From the NCBI RefSeq assembly GCF_013003985.1, contig NZ_CP053073.1, positions 496,001 through 560,000 on the forward strand: 64,000 nucleotides of DNA, read 5' to 3'. This document shows positions 24,142 through 32,780 of the stretch, one piece after another; positions within the stretch are counted from its first letter, which is position 1, and each line of letters opens with the position of its first letter. This DNA comes from Usitatibacter palustris. GTDB lineage: Bacteria; Pseudomonadota; Gammaproteobacteria; Burkholderiales; Usitatibacteraceae. The position numbers and the translations under genes are program-made. The notes under the pieces are model-generated. The model ran no database searches. It worked only from the letters and a program-made list of their open reading frames with translations, and was not told the origin of the DNA.

Positions 24142-24606
24142 CTAGCGGCAGGGCAGGCCCGCGGGGCCGGTCACGTCCTGCTTGTCGTGCGTCCACACCC
24201 GCGCGATGTAGGGCGATGCGTTCTCATGGCCCTTCGTGCCGTGTCGCGGATTGGCGACGATGCGCAGCACGCCATCGCCCGAAACCTTCACGACCTTGGC
24301 CTTGTCGGGCACGCCGGCCGGACCGCACTTCATCGGCGTGTCGCCACTGCCCAGTGTGACCTCGAAGTTCACCATGGAGTTCTGCCGCCCATTGGGATTG
24401 CAGTCGAGATTCTTGAACTCGCAGCATGAATTCGCCCCGGGCTTGAGCGTGACCTTGAAGCGCCGGTCGTTGCGCTGGTAGTCGGGATGGTCTTCCTGCA
24501 GGACGGAGACTTCCTTGTCCTTGAGCTCGTTGTAGACGCAGAACGCGCTCGCGGGCAGCGAGGCGCCAAGGCCGGCAAGGACTGCGAGGGTCATGAAAAC
24601 CTTCAT
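24142..24606 (-). CDS. Small secreted Cys-rich protein (paralogue of 13748-14200)
   Basis: A 154-residue exported protein with signal MKVFMTLAVLAGLGASLPASA and a mature part beginning FCVYNELKDKEVSV, a SCCEFKNLDCNPNG cluster, KCGPAGVPDKA and a C-terminal Cys. The spacing matches the protein at 13748-14200, so the two are paralogues of one unrecognised disulfide-rich family. ATG 24606 gives a clean signal peptide. Confidence 0.75.
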   Translation of the reverse strand: MKVFMTLAVLAGLGASLPASAFCVYNELKDKEVSVLQEDHPDYQRNDRRFKVTLKPGANSCCEFKNLDCNPNGRQNSMVNFEVTLGSGDTPMKCGPAGVPDKAKVVKVSGDGVLRIVANPRHGTKGHENASPYIARVWTHDKQDVTGPAGLPCR

Positions 24607-24650
24607 CACTTCCTCCGGGACGATGGATCCAGCCCCATTTTGCCCGAACC

Positions 24651-25057
<407 letters not shown>

Positions 25058-25061
<4 letters not shown>

Positions 25062-25510
25062 GCGAAGGCCTTCACGAGGTTCGCAGTGAGCATCGCGGTG
25101 AAGAGGAAGATCACCACCGCGAGAATCGACGGCGGCTGGAGCGAGGCCATGCCGCAGATGCCGTGGCCTGCCGTGCAGCCATTGGAAAGGCGCGCACCGA
25201 ATCCGGCGATGAAGCCGCCCAGCGCGAGTTGCCACGCGGGCACCTGCGTCACGAACGATTCGCCCAGTGTGAGCATCCACGCAGCCGCGCCGAGAACCAG
25301 GCCCGCGGCGTACACGAGCCGCCACTTCCGGCTCGCGACGATTCGTTCTTCCTGGAATGCGGGCGCCTTCGAGAACCACGACCACACGGTCGTGAAGACG
25401 GTGCTCATGCCGCCGATGAAACCGGTGCCGATGAAGAGCAGGCTCATCCCCGCGCCGAGCAGGAGCCCGCCGGCGAGGTAGTGCATCCAACCGAGAGGGA
25501 AGAGATCCAT
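25058..25510 (-). CDS. YeeE/YedE-family membrane protein, first half-transporter
   Basis: A 150-residue polytopic protein with the family signature GARLSNGCTAGHGICGMASL, whose Cys residues are thought to bind sulfur during transport, and MSLLFIGTGFIGGMSTVF near the N-terminus. It overlaps the second half gene by four bases. The palindrome at 25514-25536 lies immediately upstream of its ATG. No rhodanese or sulfur dioxygenase gene is adjacent, so the sulfur substrate is inferred from the family only. Confidence 0.87.
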
Positions 25511-25513
25511 CGG

Positions 25514-25536
25514 AAAAAGGGGACAGTCCCCTTTTT
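25514..25536. repeat. GGGGAC-A-GTCCCC palindrome with A/T arms
   Basis: Perfect 11-base arms (AAAAAGGGGAC, 25514-25524; complement 25526-25536) around a central A. It overlaps the 3' end of the PAS-GGDEF gene: two bases of that gene's TAA stop come from the palindrome. It lies three bases upstream of the YeeE start. It is the same element family as 13722-13748 and probably terminates the diguanylate cyclase transcript. Confidence 0.65.
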
Positions 25537-26827
25537 ACTGGGGCTGGCCTTCGACCTTCTTGAACCGGTACATCGCGAGGTCGGCGGAAGCGAGGAGCTC
25601 CGCGGGGTCGCGCGCGTGGTCCGGATAGAGGCTCACGCCCACGCTCGCGCCGCAGCGCACGTCGGTGCCCTTCCACTGGAACGGCACATCGAAGGCCGAG
25701 CGGATGCGGTCGCCGATCACGGAGGGCGTGTCGGGACGCACGTCGGACTCGAGCAGCACGACGAACTCGTCGCCGCCCAGGCGCGCGACGGTATCGACTT
25801 CGCGTACGCAGGTGCGAATGCGCGCCGCGCACTGGCGCAGCACTTCGTCGCCCGCGGCGTGGCCGTGGGTGTCGTTCACCTTCTTGAAGCGATCGAGGTC
25901 GATGAAGAGCAGGGCGAGGCGATCGCCGCTGCGCGAGACGCGCATGATCGCGTGCTCGAGGCGGGCCGCGAGGGAGTTGCGGTTCGGCAGGCCCGTGAGT
26001 GAATCGTAGACGGCGGCCTGGCGCAGCTGCTCCTCGGACTCGACGCGCGCGGTGACGTCCTGCGCGAGCGACAGCATCGACGAGAGCTTGCCGTCGGCGT
26101 CGAAGAACGCGGAGTTGAACCACTCGCAGTGGATCGTGCGGCCGTCGCGCGTGATGTTCTTCGTGAGCATGCGGTTGCGCTTGGCGCCCTCGATGAGCTC
26201 GCGGGTGAGCTCACGCGTGGTTTCGAGCGAATCGGGGTGGACCAGCCCGAACGTGCTGGGCTTGCGGCCGATCACTTCGGAGGCCTTCCAGCCGAAAATC
26301 GCTTCGGCCTGGGCAGACCAGCGCCGCACTTCGACCGCCGCGGTCCACTCGATCACGGCGAGCGGGGAATTTTCCATGTGGCTCGCGAGTTCCTGGAGCG
26401 CGCGGTCGAGCGCGTCGTGCGTGCGCTTCAACTCGCTCACTTCCAGCTCGCACGAGAAGAACCCGGCGACCTGGCCGTCGCGGGCGCGATAGGGATCGAG
26501 CGTCACCGAGATCCACACCGGCGAGCCATCGGGCCGTCGCGCGAGGCGTTCGTAGTGAACCGCGTTGCCGGCAAGCGCCTGCTTCATTTGCGGGGCGAAC
26601 TCGGCATAACCTTCCGGGCCATAGAGGTCCAGCAGTCGCTTGCCGACGACATCCGCCGGCGACTTGCCGAACCAATCGGCGAACCCGCGCGTCGCGTAGC
26701 GCACGCGTTCCTCGGTATCGATGAACAGGATGAACCCTCCCGAGGTGCGGGATAGCGCGTCGAGGAACGCCAGGGGAGATTCGAAGGCGTCCGGGACCGC
26801 GATGTGGGAGAAGGTCCGATCGGTCAT
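25535..26827 (-). CDS. PAS-PAS-GGDEF diguanylate cyclase, cytoplasmic
   Basis: A 430-residue soluble protein. PAS 1 (about residues 20-140, with FIDTEERVRYATRGFADWFG) is followed by PAS 2 (about 155-265, with AIFGWKASEVIGRKPSTFG) and a GGDEF domain (about 275-430) with active signature ARLGGDEFVVLLE and an upstream RxxD-like region. It should synthesise cyclic di-GMP under control of a small-molecule, redox or light cue sensed by the PAS domains; the cofactor cannot be read from sequence. No EAL domain is present. Its stop codon lies in the palindrome at 25514-25536. Confidence 0.92.
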   Translation of the reverse strand: MTDRTFSHIAVPDAFESPLAFLDALSRTSGGFILFIDTEERVRYATRGFADWFGKSPADVVGKRLLDLYGPEGYAEFAPQMKQALAGNAVHYERLARRPDGSPVWISVTLDPYRARDGQVAGFFSCELEVSELKRTHDALDRALQELASHMENSPLAVIEWTAAVEVRRWSAQAEAIFGWKASEVIGRKPSTFGLVHPDSLETTRELTRELIEGAKRNRMLTKNITRDGRTIHCEWFNSAFFDADGKLSSMLSLAQDVTARVESEEQLRQAAVYDSLTGLPNRNSLAARLEHAIMRVSRSGDRLALLFIDLDRFKKVNDTHGHAAGDEVLRQCAARIRTCVREVDTVARLGGDEFVVLLESDVRPDTPSVIGDRIRSAFDVPFQWKGTDVRCGASVGVSLYPDHARDPAELLASADLAMYRFKKVEGQPQ

Positions 26828-26905
26828 GGGCGAGGATTATGCCCCGAATCCCTCATGCAGGCAGTGCGGTACTTCTCCATTCCCGACGGGGATTACGGCT
26901 GCAAT

Positions 26906-27712
26906 TCAGGGGCGGATCGCGAGCTCTTCGGCGATCGGGCGCGCGGGCCAGTGGTAGGGCACGGGGCCGTCGGGCTCGGCGTGCAGGAACTGGTGCACGA
27001 AAGGGTGCTTCGACTCGAGCATCTGCTCGGTCGGCCCTTCGCCGACGATCACGCCATCGCCGATCACGAAGATGTAGTCGGCGAGCCGCTTGGCCTCGTG
27101 CACGTCGTAGGTCACCACGACGGACGTGGCCCCGAGCGCGTCGTTGAGCGTGCGGATGAGATGGCGCACGACATGCAGCGTGATCGGGTCGAGCCCCGCG
27201 AACGGCTCGTCGTAGATGATGAGCTGCGGATCGAGCGCGGTGGCGCGCGCGAGCGCCACGCGCCGCGCCATGCCGCCGGAGAGCTCCGTGGGCTTCAACT
27301 TGTACGCGCCGCGCAAGCCCACTGCGTGCAGCTTCATCAGCGCGAGGTCGCGGATCACGGGCTCGGGCAGGCTGGTGTGCTCGCGAATCGGAAACGCGAT
27401 GTTCTCGAAGACGGTGAGGTCGCTGAACAGCCCGCCCTTCTGGAACATCATCCCGACGTTGCGGCGCAGCGCGTAGAGCGCTTCGGTGTCGAGCTCGTGC
27501 ACGATCTCGCCGCACACCTTCACGCTGCCGCGCGAGGGCCTGAGCGATCCGCCGATCAACTGCAGCAGCGTGGTCTTGCCGCTGCCGCTGATGCCGAGGA
27601 TCGCCGACACCTTGCCGCGCGGAATGTCGAGCGTGAGGCCATTGAGCACCTTGCGCTTGCCGTAGGCGAAGTGCAGGTCGCGGATCTCGATGAGGGGGTC
27701 GTGTTGCTCCAT
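26906..27712 (-). CDS. mlaF: MlaF-like ABC transporter ATPase, without Mla partners
   Basis: A 268-residue ATPase with Walker A GISGSGKTT, signature LSGGMARRVALARA, Walker B LIIYDEPFAGLDPI and a C-terminal tail QFLHAEPDGPVPYHWPA that matches MlaF (Ttg2A) of the phospholipid-trafficking Mla system. MlaF normally works with MlaE, MlaD, MlaC and MlaB from one operon; none is adjacent. Downstream is the PAS-GGDEF gene and upstream the divergent Yip1 gene. It may serve a distant MlaE or another MCE-type permease. ATG 27712 gives the standard length. Confidence 0.88.
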   Translation of the reverse strand: MEQHDPLIEIRDLHFAYGKRKVLNGLTLDIPRGKVSAILGISGSGKTTLLQLIGGSLRPSRGSVKVCGEIVHELDTEALYALRRNVGMMFQKGGLFSDLTVFENIAFPIREHTSLPEPVIRDLALMKLHAVGLRGAYKLKPTELSGGMARRVALARATALDPQLIIYDEPFAGLDPITLHVVRHLIRTLNDALGATSVVVTYDVHEAKRLADYIFVIGDGVIVGEGPTEQMLESKHPFVHQFLHAEPDGPVPYHWPARPIAEELAIRP

Positions 27713-27793
27713 GGCCACGCCATTATGGCACTCGCGGCGCGCGGGTCGCGGAGGGTAATATCCGCGCATTCCGACAACCGCCCAGGGAACACC

Positions 27794-29026
27794 ATGGTCC
27801 TCGCCGACCGCGTCAAGAACATCCTCCTCACGCCAAAGACCGAATGGGACGTGATCGCCGGCGAGACCACGCCGACCGCGACACTCATCAAGGGTTACGT
27901 GCTGCCGCTCGCCGCGGTCGCCGCGTCGGCCGCCTTCATCGGCAACGTGGTTGTCGGATCGGGCTTCGGCTTTCACTTGTATCGCATGCCCCTGCTCATG
28001 GGCCTGGTCTTCATGGCCATGCAGATCCTGATGGCGGTGGTGGCCGTGTTCGTCATCTCGTTCGTGATCAACGCGCTCGCGCCCAAGTTCGGCGCGACCC
28101 AGGATCCGGCGCAGGCGCTCAAGCTGGCGGTGTACTCCTGCACGGCCGGATGGGTCGCGGGCGTCCTCGCGGTGCTGCCGATGCTGGGCACGCTCGCGAT
28201 CGTCGGCGGGCTGTACGGGATCTATCTCCTTTATCTCGGCTTGCCCAAGCTCATGAAGTGCCCCGAGGACCAGACGACGGGCTACACCGTCGTGGTGGTG
28301 CTCGCGACACTCATCGTGATGGTCATCCTTAACGCGATCGTGATGCTCTCCGTCGCGCCGGCGTGGTTTGGTGCGGCCGCAGTCTCGCGGTCTTCCGGGC
28401 TACCGGGCGTATTCGACAAGGACTCGCCGGTGGGCAAGCTCGAGGAGTTCGGCAAGAAGATGGAAGCCGCGGGCAAGAAGATGGAAGCCGCGCGAAAGAG
28501 TGGCGACACCGCGCAGCAGGGCCAGGCCGCGATGGAAGCGCTGGGCACGATGATGTCGGGCGGCAAGCGCGCCGAGCCCCTGTCGTCGGACGAGATGAAG
28601 TCGTTCCTGCCCGCCACGCTCGCGGGCCTGCCCAAGGCCGGCAGCGACAAGAGCGAGCGCACCGCGATGTATTCGAAGGTGGAGGCGACCTACGGCGAGG
28701 GGGCGGACAAGGCCGTGCGCCTCGAGATCACCGACTCGGGCGGTGCCGCGGGGCTACTGGGCCTTGCGGGCTGGGCGGGCGCGCTCAACAGCGACAAGGA
28801 AAACGACCGCGTCGTCGAGCGCACGCGCAAGGAAGGCGATCGCGTCGTGCGCGAGCGCGCATCCAAGGGCGGCGGCAAGAACGAGGTGAGCGTGATCCTC
28901 GCGAGCCGCTACATCGTCGAAGCCGAGAGCAAGGCGCTCGACGTCGCGGCGCTCAAGAAGGCGCTGTCGGGCGTGGACCTCGCGAAGCTCGAAAGCCTCA
29001 AGGAAAAGGGCGTCGCCAGCAGCTGA
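27794..29026 (+). CDS. Yip1-domain membrane protein with C-terminal soluble extension
   Basis: A 410-residue protein. The N-terminal Yip1 domain (about residues 1-190) begins MVLADRVKNILLTPKTEWDVI and has five hydrophobic helices. A charged segment rich in Lys, Glu and Ala (about 215-270, KLEEFGKKMEAAGKKME, probably coiled coil) and a soluble domain (about 270-410) follow. Bacterial Yip1 proteins are poorly understood membrane proteins. It is divergent from mlaF across 81 bases. Confidence 0.83.
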   Translation: MVLADRVKNILLTPKTEWDVIAGETTPTATLIKGYVLPLAAVAASAAFIGNVVVGSGFGFHLYRMPLLMGLVFMAMQILMAVVAVFVISFVINALAPKFGATQDPAQALKLAVYSCTAGWVAGVLAVLPMLGTLAIVGGLYGIYLLYLGLPKLMKCPEDQTTGYTVVVVLATLIVMVILNAIVMLSVAPAWFGAAAVSRSSGLPGVFDKDSPVGKLEEFGKKMEAAGKKMEAARKSGDTAQQGQAAMEALGTMMSGGKRAEPLSSDEMKSFLPATLAGLPKAGSDKSERTAMYSKVEATYGEGADKAVRLEITDSGGAAGLLGLAGWAGALNSDKENDRVVERTRKEGDRVVRERASKGGGKNEVSVILASRYIVEAESKALDVAALKKALSGVDLAKLESLKEKGVASS

Positions 29027-29060
29027 GCGGCGAGCAGCAAGCCGGCCTCACGGGCCGGGC

Positions 29061-29089
29061 GGGAACGCGGGAGGGATACGCTTCATCCA
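29061..29089 (+). promoter_or_regulatory. Candidate ECF-type promoter of the sigma/ferritin operon
   Basis: GGGAAC (29061-29066) resembles an ECF -35 box and CATCCA (29084-29089) a possible -10 element, spaced 17 bases, 25 bases before the sigma factor start. ECF sigma genes are often autoregulated, and this placement would fit. The -10 element is not a strong consensus. Confidence 0.25.
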
Positions 29090-29113
29090 ATGGTCAAAGG
29101 ATGAGCGAGCGCA

Positions 29114-29812
29114 ATGACCCTACCCGCAGCAATGGCATCGACTCCGCAGACGGATGCGGAAATCGCGCAGCGCGTCGCCGCAGGCGATACCGCGGTCTTC
29201 ACGGCGCTGATGCGAAAACACAATCGCGCGCTCTTCCGCACCGCCCGCAGCATCCTGCGCGATGACGCCGATGCCGAGGACGCGCTGCAGGACGGCTACC
29301 TCGCGGCCTATCGCGCGATGCACACGTTTCGCGGCGATGCGCGGCTGTCCACGTGGTTGGTGCGCATCGTCGCCAATGAAGCGCTGGCGCGGCTTCGCAA
29401 GCGCGTGCGCCTCGCCGAAGTGATTCCGATCGAGCCGGGCAGCCACGACGGAGCTGCCGCCGAGCGGGTTGCGGCCGACGCGGCCGCCGAACCCGAACGC
29501 GCCGCAGTGAGCACCCAGACACTGCGCCTCATCGAAGCGCGCATCGACGATCTTCCCGACGCATTCCGCACGGTCTTCGTGTTGCGCGCGCTCGAGGAGA
29601 TGAGCGTCGAGGAAGTCGCGGCCAGCCTCGCGATTCCGGAGGCGACCGTCCGAACCCGTTTCTTTCGCGCGCGGGCCATGCTGCGCGAATCCCTCGCGCG
29701 CGAGCTCGACCTCGCCATGGACGACGCATTCGCCTTCGACGGCGAGCGCTGCGACCGCATCGTGGCCGGCGTCCTCGAACGCCTCGCGCAAACCAAAGGA
29801 GAGACACCATGA
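29114..29812 (+). CDS. ECF-type RNA polymerase sigma factor
   Basis: A 232-residue sigma-70-like factor. Region 2 (about residues 25-95, with LFRTARSILRDDADAEDALQDGYLAAYRAMHTFRGDARLSTW split across helices) and region 4 (about 150-205, with LDDLP-like DDLPDAFRTVFVLRALEEMSVEE and IPEATVRTRFFRARAML) are intact. No anti-sigma gene is adjacent; the next gene, overlapping by four bases, encodes a Tat-exported ferritin-like protein. It may therefore answer metal or oxidative stress. Confidence 0.88.
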   Translation: MTLPAAMASTPQTDAEIAQRVAAGDTAVFTALMRKHNRALFRTARSILRDDADAEDALQDGYLAAYRAMHTFRGDARLSTWLVRIVANEALARLRKRVRLAEVIPIEPGSHDGAAAERVAADAAAEPERAAVSTQTLRLIEARIDDLPDAFRTVFVLRALEEMSVEEVAASLAIPEATVRTRFFRARAMLRESLARELDLAMDDAFAFDGERCDRIVAGVLERLAQTKGETP

Positions 29813-30363
29813 GCAGCTTTTTCCTGGGCCGCAGGGCCTTCATCGGCAAGTCGGGCCTGCTTCTGTCGGGCGCGGCGGTCGCGATGCTCGCCGGGCGCGA
29901 TGCGCTCGCGAAGCCCGCGACGAAATCCGCGGAAGCGGATGTCGCGATCCTCAACGCGGCGCTGGGCGCCGAGCTCGAAGCCGTCGCGGCCTACCAGGTC
30001 GGCGCGGAGAGCGGTTTGCTGCAAAAGCCCGTGCTCGATCTCGCGGTGACTTTCCAGGGTCACCACAAGGCCCATGCCGACCTGCTCGCGGGCGTGATCC
30101 GCAAGCTCGGCGGCGATCCGGTGGCCGCGAAGGCGAAGTACGCGTTCCCGACGGAGACGCTGAAGAAGCAGGAAGACGTGCTGCGCTTTGCCGCGGGGCT
30201 CGAGAAGGGCGCGGTGAGCGCGTACGTGGGCGCCGTGCCGAAGTTCAGCGACCGCGAGCTCGCGCGCGCCGCGGCGAGCATCCTCGGCGATGAAGCGATG
30301 CACTGGGCCATCCTGAGGCAGGCCGTCGGCGAAGTGCCGGTGCCCGCGGCGTTCGTCGGCTAG
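29809..30363 (+). CDS. Tat-exported ferritin-like domain protein
   Basis: A 184-residue protein with a twin-arginine-type signal (LGRRAFIGKSGLLLSGAAV, residues 6-24) and a four-helix ferritin-like domain: AELEAVAAYQVGAESG supplies Glu ligands, HHKAHADLL His/Asp, and GDEAMHWAILR a final E-x2-H. This is the periplasmic ferritin-like (DUF4439-type) group, probably a di-metal protein in iron or oxidative stress. It overlaps the sigma factor gene by four bases. Its TAG stop is shared on the other strand with the convergent gene (CTAG at 30360-30363). Confidence 0.85.
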   Translation: MSSFFLGRRAFIGKSGLLLSGAAVAMLAGRDALAKPATKSAEADVAILNAALGAELEAVAAYQVGAESGLLQKPVLDLAVTFQGHHKAHADLLAGVIRKLGGDPVAAKAKYAFPTETLKKQEDVLRFAAGLEKGAVSAYVGAVPKFSDRELARAAASILGDEAMHWAILRQAVGEVPVPAAFVG

Positions 30364-31502
30364 GCGAGCTGGTAGGCGTACACCCGGTCGCAGCGCCGCA
30401 CGTGCGGCGGGTAGGCCTGGCGGATGAAGCCGGCCTTCTCGTACATCAGCGTCGCTTCCTTGAGCACGGAGGCGGTCTCGAGGACGACGCGGGCGCAGCC
30501 GCGCGCCCGGGCAAAGGCGAGCGCGCGTTCGAGCAGGCGCTTGCCCAGTCCCCGGCCACGCTGGTCGGAGCGCACGTACATCTTGCGCAGCTCGCACGCG
30601 TTGCCATCCATCGGATAGCTGCCGCAGGTCCCGACGATGTTGCCGGCCGTGTCGACCGCGACGTCGAACGTTCCTCCGCGGGCGAAGTAATTCGCCTCGA
30701 GGTCGAAGAGATCCGCATCGGTTCCTTTCGGCTCGGGCTTGATCGCGTACTCGTCGAGGATGGTGAAGACAAGCTCGCGGATCGCGGCTTCGTCGGCGCG
30801 GGTCGCGCGGCGAATCGACGGGCCTTCGAATCCTGCGGTGAGGCGCCGCCCGGCTTCCGCCTGTGCGGTGATCGAGGCCACGAAACGCTCGGCTTCCGCG
30901 CGGGCGAGCGGATGCGGGCCCACGACGGCCGTGTACACGGTGGCGAGATGATGCGGGCGCGGCAGGTGTCCGGCGAGGCGCACGCCGCGCGAGGCGAGGA
31001 TCTCCGTGGCCTGCGTGATGCCGATCGCGTCGACGCGGTCAGCGGCCAGCGCCACCATCGAGGGCATGCCGCCCGGATGCATCCGCAGCCGCGACTCGAC
31101 GTCGCGGCGCACGCCGAGCGATTCGAGCACCTTGACCACGTGCGCGCCGGCCGTGGCCTTCACCGGATCGGGAAAGTGGATCGCACTTGCGGCGAGGATC
31201 GCGGTGCGCAAAGCGGCCGGTGTCGAGACGTCGGGAATGTCTGCGTCGGCGTGGACGACAACGGACGTTCGCACGAGGCCCAGATCTGAACACGCATCGC
31301 GCGGCACCTTCCCGGTGGCGATCAGCTCGCAGATCTGCGTGTGCGTGAGGATGAGCACGTCGCACGGTTCGCCCGCGAGGAACCGGTCGCGAATGCCGCC
31401 GACCGGGCCGAACGTACCGCCCACGTCGACGCCTACGGTCTTCGCGTGTGCCGCAACGAGGCCCTGCGCCGCCCCGGCGCTGAGGAACGCGAGCTTGCTC
31501 AC
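30360..31502 (-). CDS. Fusion of a ModA-like substrate-binding domain and a GNAT acetyltransferase
   Basis: A 380-residue protein with two unlike domains. Residues 1-230 resemble a molybdate/ModA-type periplasmic binding protein (MSKLAFLSAGAAQGLV, then DVLILTHTQICELIATGKV) but have no signal peptide, so this sensor domain would be cytoplasmic. Residues about 235-380 are a GNAT acetyltransferase with the acetyl-CoA loop RSDQRGRGLGKRLLE and a C-terminal YEKAGF. The binding domain may gate acetyl transfer in response to a ligand. GTG 31502 overlaps the Bug receptor stop by four bases. The frame is continuous across the junction near residue 232. Confidence 0.82.
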   Translation of the reverse strand: MSKLAFLSAGAAQGLVAAHAKTVGVDVGGTFGPVGGIRDRFLAGEPCDVLILTHTQICELIATGKVPRDACSDLGLVRTSVVVHADADIPDVSTPAALRTAILAASAIHFPDPVKATAGAHVVKVLESLGVRRDVESRLRMHPGGMPSMVALAADRVDAIGITQATEILASRGVRLAGHLPRPHHLATVYTAVVGPHPLARAEAERFVASITAQAEAGRRLTAGFEGPSIRRATRADEAAIRELVFTILDEYAIKPEPKGTDADLFDLEANYFARGGTFDVAVDTAGNIVGTCGSYPMDGNACELRKMYVRSDQRGRGLGKRLLERALAFARARGCARVVLETASVLKEATLMYEKAGFIRQAYPPHVRRCDRVYAYQLA

Positions 31503-32488
31503 TGGTCGGGCTTGGCGCCGGAGATCTTCACGATGCGCGCCCATTTCTCGATGTCTTCGTTCATGTAGCGCGCGAACTCGGCCGTGGACATGCTCATCGC
31601 GACCGCGCCCTGCTTCGCCCACGCCTCCTTCATCTCCGGCGCGTTCGCCGCCTTCGTGATCTCCGCGTTGAGCTTGTCGACGATGGCGCGCGGTGTCGCG
31701 GCCGGCGCCATGATGCCCAGCCAGATCACCGCCTCGTAGCCGGGCACGCCCGCTTCCGAAACGGTGGGGACGTCGGGCAGCACGCTCGAGCGCGCCTTGC
31801 CGGTACTGCCGAGCGCTTTGAGCTTTCCGGCACGCACGTGCGGCGCCATCGTCGTGATCGCATCGAACATCATCTGCACTTGGCCGCCGAGGATGTCGGT
31901 GCGCGCGCCCGAGCTTCCCTTGTACGGCACGTGCACGACGTCCACGCCCGCCATGGCCTTGAAGAGCTCGCCGGCCATGTGGTACGGCGTGCCCGGACCG
32001 GAAGACGCGTAGTTGAGCGAGCCGGGTTTCGCTTTCGCGGCCGCCACGAATTCGCGCACGGTGTTGGCCGGCACCGACGGGTGCACGACCATCAGGAGGT
32101 CCGAGGAATTGACCGGCGCGACCGGAACGAAGTCGCGCATCAGCACGAAGGGACGCTCGGGAATGAGCGACTCGTTCACGGTGTGCGTGTTGGACATCAT
32201 GAGCAGCGTGTAGCCGTCGGCCGGGCTCTTCGCGACCGTGTCGGTGCCGACGATCGATCCGCCGCCGGGCTTGTTCTCGATGACGAAGGGCTGGCCGAGT
32301 GCCGCCGTGAGTTTCTCGCCGATCGCGCGCGCGTAGATGTCCGCGGGGCCACCCGCGGCAAAGGGCACGACGATCTTCACCGGCTTGGCGGGGTAGGGCT
32401 GCGCGCGGGCGAGCGGCGGCAGGGCCAGCAAGCCGACAGCGCACGCCCACAGGAGGATGCGAACCCGACCGACAGGAAAGCGTTTCAT
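31499..32488 (-). CDS. Bug-family (TctC-like) periplasmic solute receptor
   Basis: A 329-residue receptor with signal MKRFPVGRVRILLWACAVGLLALPPLARA cut into standard n-, h- and c-regions, and the Bug motifs YPAKPVKIVVPFAAGGPADIYAR, VIENKPGGGSIVGTD, ADGYTLLMMS, YASSGPGTPYHMAGEL and VPYKGSSGARTDILGG. ATG 32488 is preferred to an upstream TTG. It overlaps the ModA-GNAT fusion, which raises the possibility that the same ligand is sensed outside and inside the cell. Confidence 0.9.
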   Translation of the reverse strand: MKRFPVGRVRILLWACAVGLLALPPLARAQPYPAKPVKIVVPFAAGGPADIYARAIGEKLTAALGQPFVIENKPGGGSIVGTDTVAKSPADGYTLLMMSNTHTVNESLIPERPFVLMRDFVPVAPVNSSDLLMVVHPSVPANTVREFVAAAKAKPGSLNYASSGPGTPYHMAGELFKAMAGVDVVHVPYKGSSGARTDILGGQVQMMFDAITTMAPHVRAGKLKALGSTGKARSSVLPDVPTVSEAGVPGYEAVIWLGIMAPAATPRAIVDKLNAEITKAANAPEMKEAWAKQGAVAMSMSTAEFARYMNEDIEKWARIVKISGAKPDQ

Positions 32489-32597
32489 GGGCAACTATCC
32501 TCAATGAACGTGGACCGAGCGTCCAGACTACCTGACCAGGAAAACCCGGCATCGGACTCACGTAATAATCGTCGAACTCACGCTACGGGGTTGACGC

Positions 32598-32626
32598 GGG
32601 GGAATGCTGCGTGGCAGCATTCTCCC
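32598..32626. other. Strong hairpin in the gene-free gap
   Basis: Arms 32598-32610 and 32614-32626 pair over 13 positions (core GAATGCTGC / GCAGCATTC, one G-U) around a GTG triloop. TTGACG lies just upstream at 32591-32596. It could be an operator, the 5' end of an RNA, or a transcription pause site. No T tract follows, so a terminator is unlikely. Confidence 0.45.
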
Positions 32627-32659
32627 ATCGCAATTTCGACGGACGTTTTTCCAAGAGAC

Positions 32660-32749
32660 ATGAAGACCACCTTCAAACAAATGCCCTGCTCTTCGCGCCT
32701 GAACGCGCGCGGTTGGGTCATTGCCGTCTCCGGGAGAACGATCGGGTAA
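32660..32749 (+). CDS. Possible 29-residue leader peptide
   Basis: A short frame starting MKTTFKQMPCSSRL and ending VSGRTIG is preceded by AAGAGA two bases before the ATG and ends 31 bases before a terminator-like hairpin (32781-32811). Such a layout could be an attenuation leader for the 38-codon ORF or the gene at 33229, but the peptide has no obvious regulatory codon run. The same bases can also fold as RNA, so coding is weakly supported. Confidence 0.2.
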   Translation: MKTTFKQMPCSSRLNARGWVIAVSGRTIG

Positions 32750-32780
32750 AGCCGCATCGTCAGCGAAGAAATTCCTCGCG

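Noticed and set aside
32631..32775. 6S RNA assignment
   Set aside because: End pairing and a CGCGGTTGG stretch are suggestive, but the length (about 145) is short, the central bubble is not convincing, and no covariance search could be run. Kept only as a candidate RNA region.
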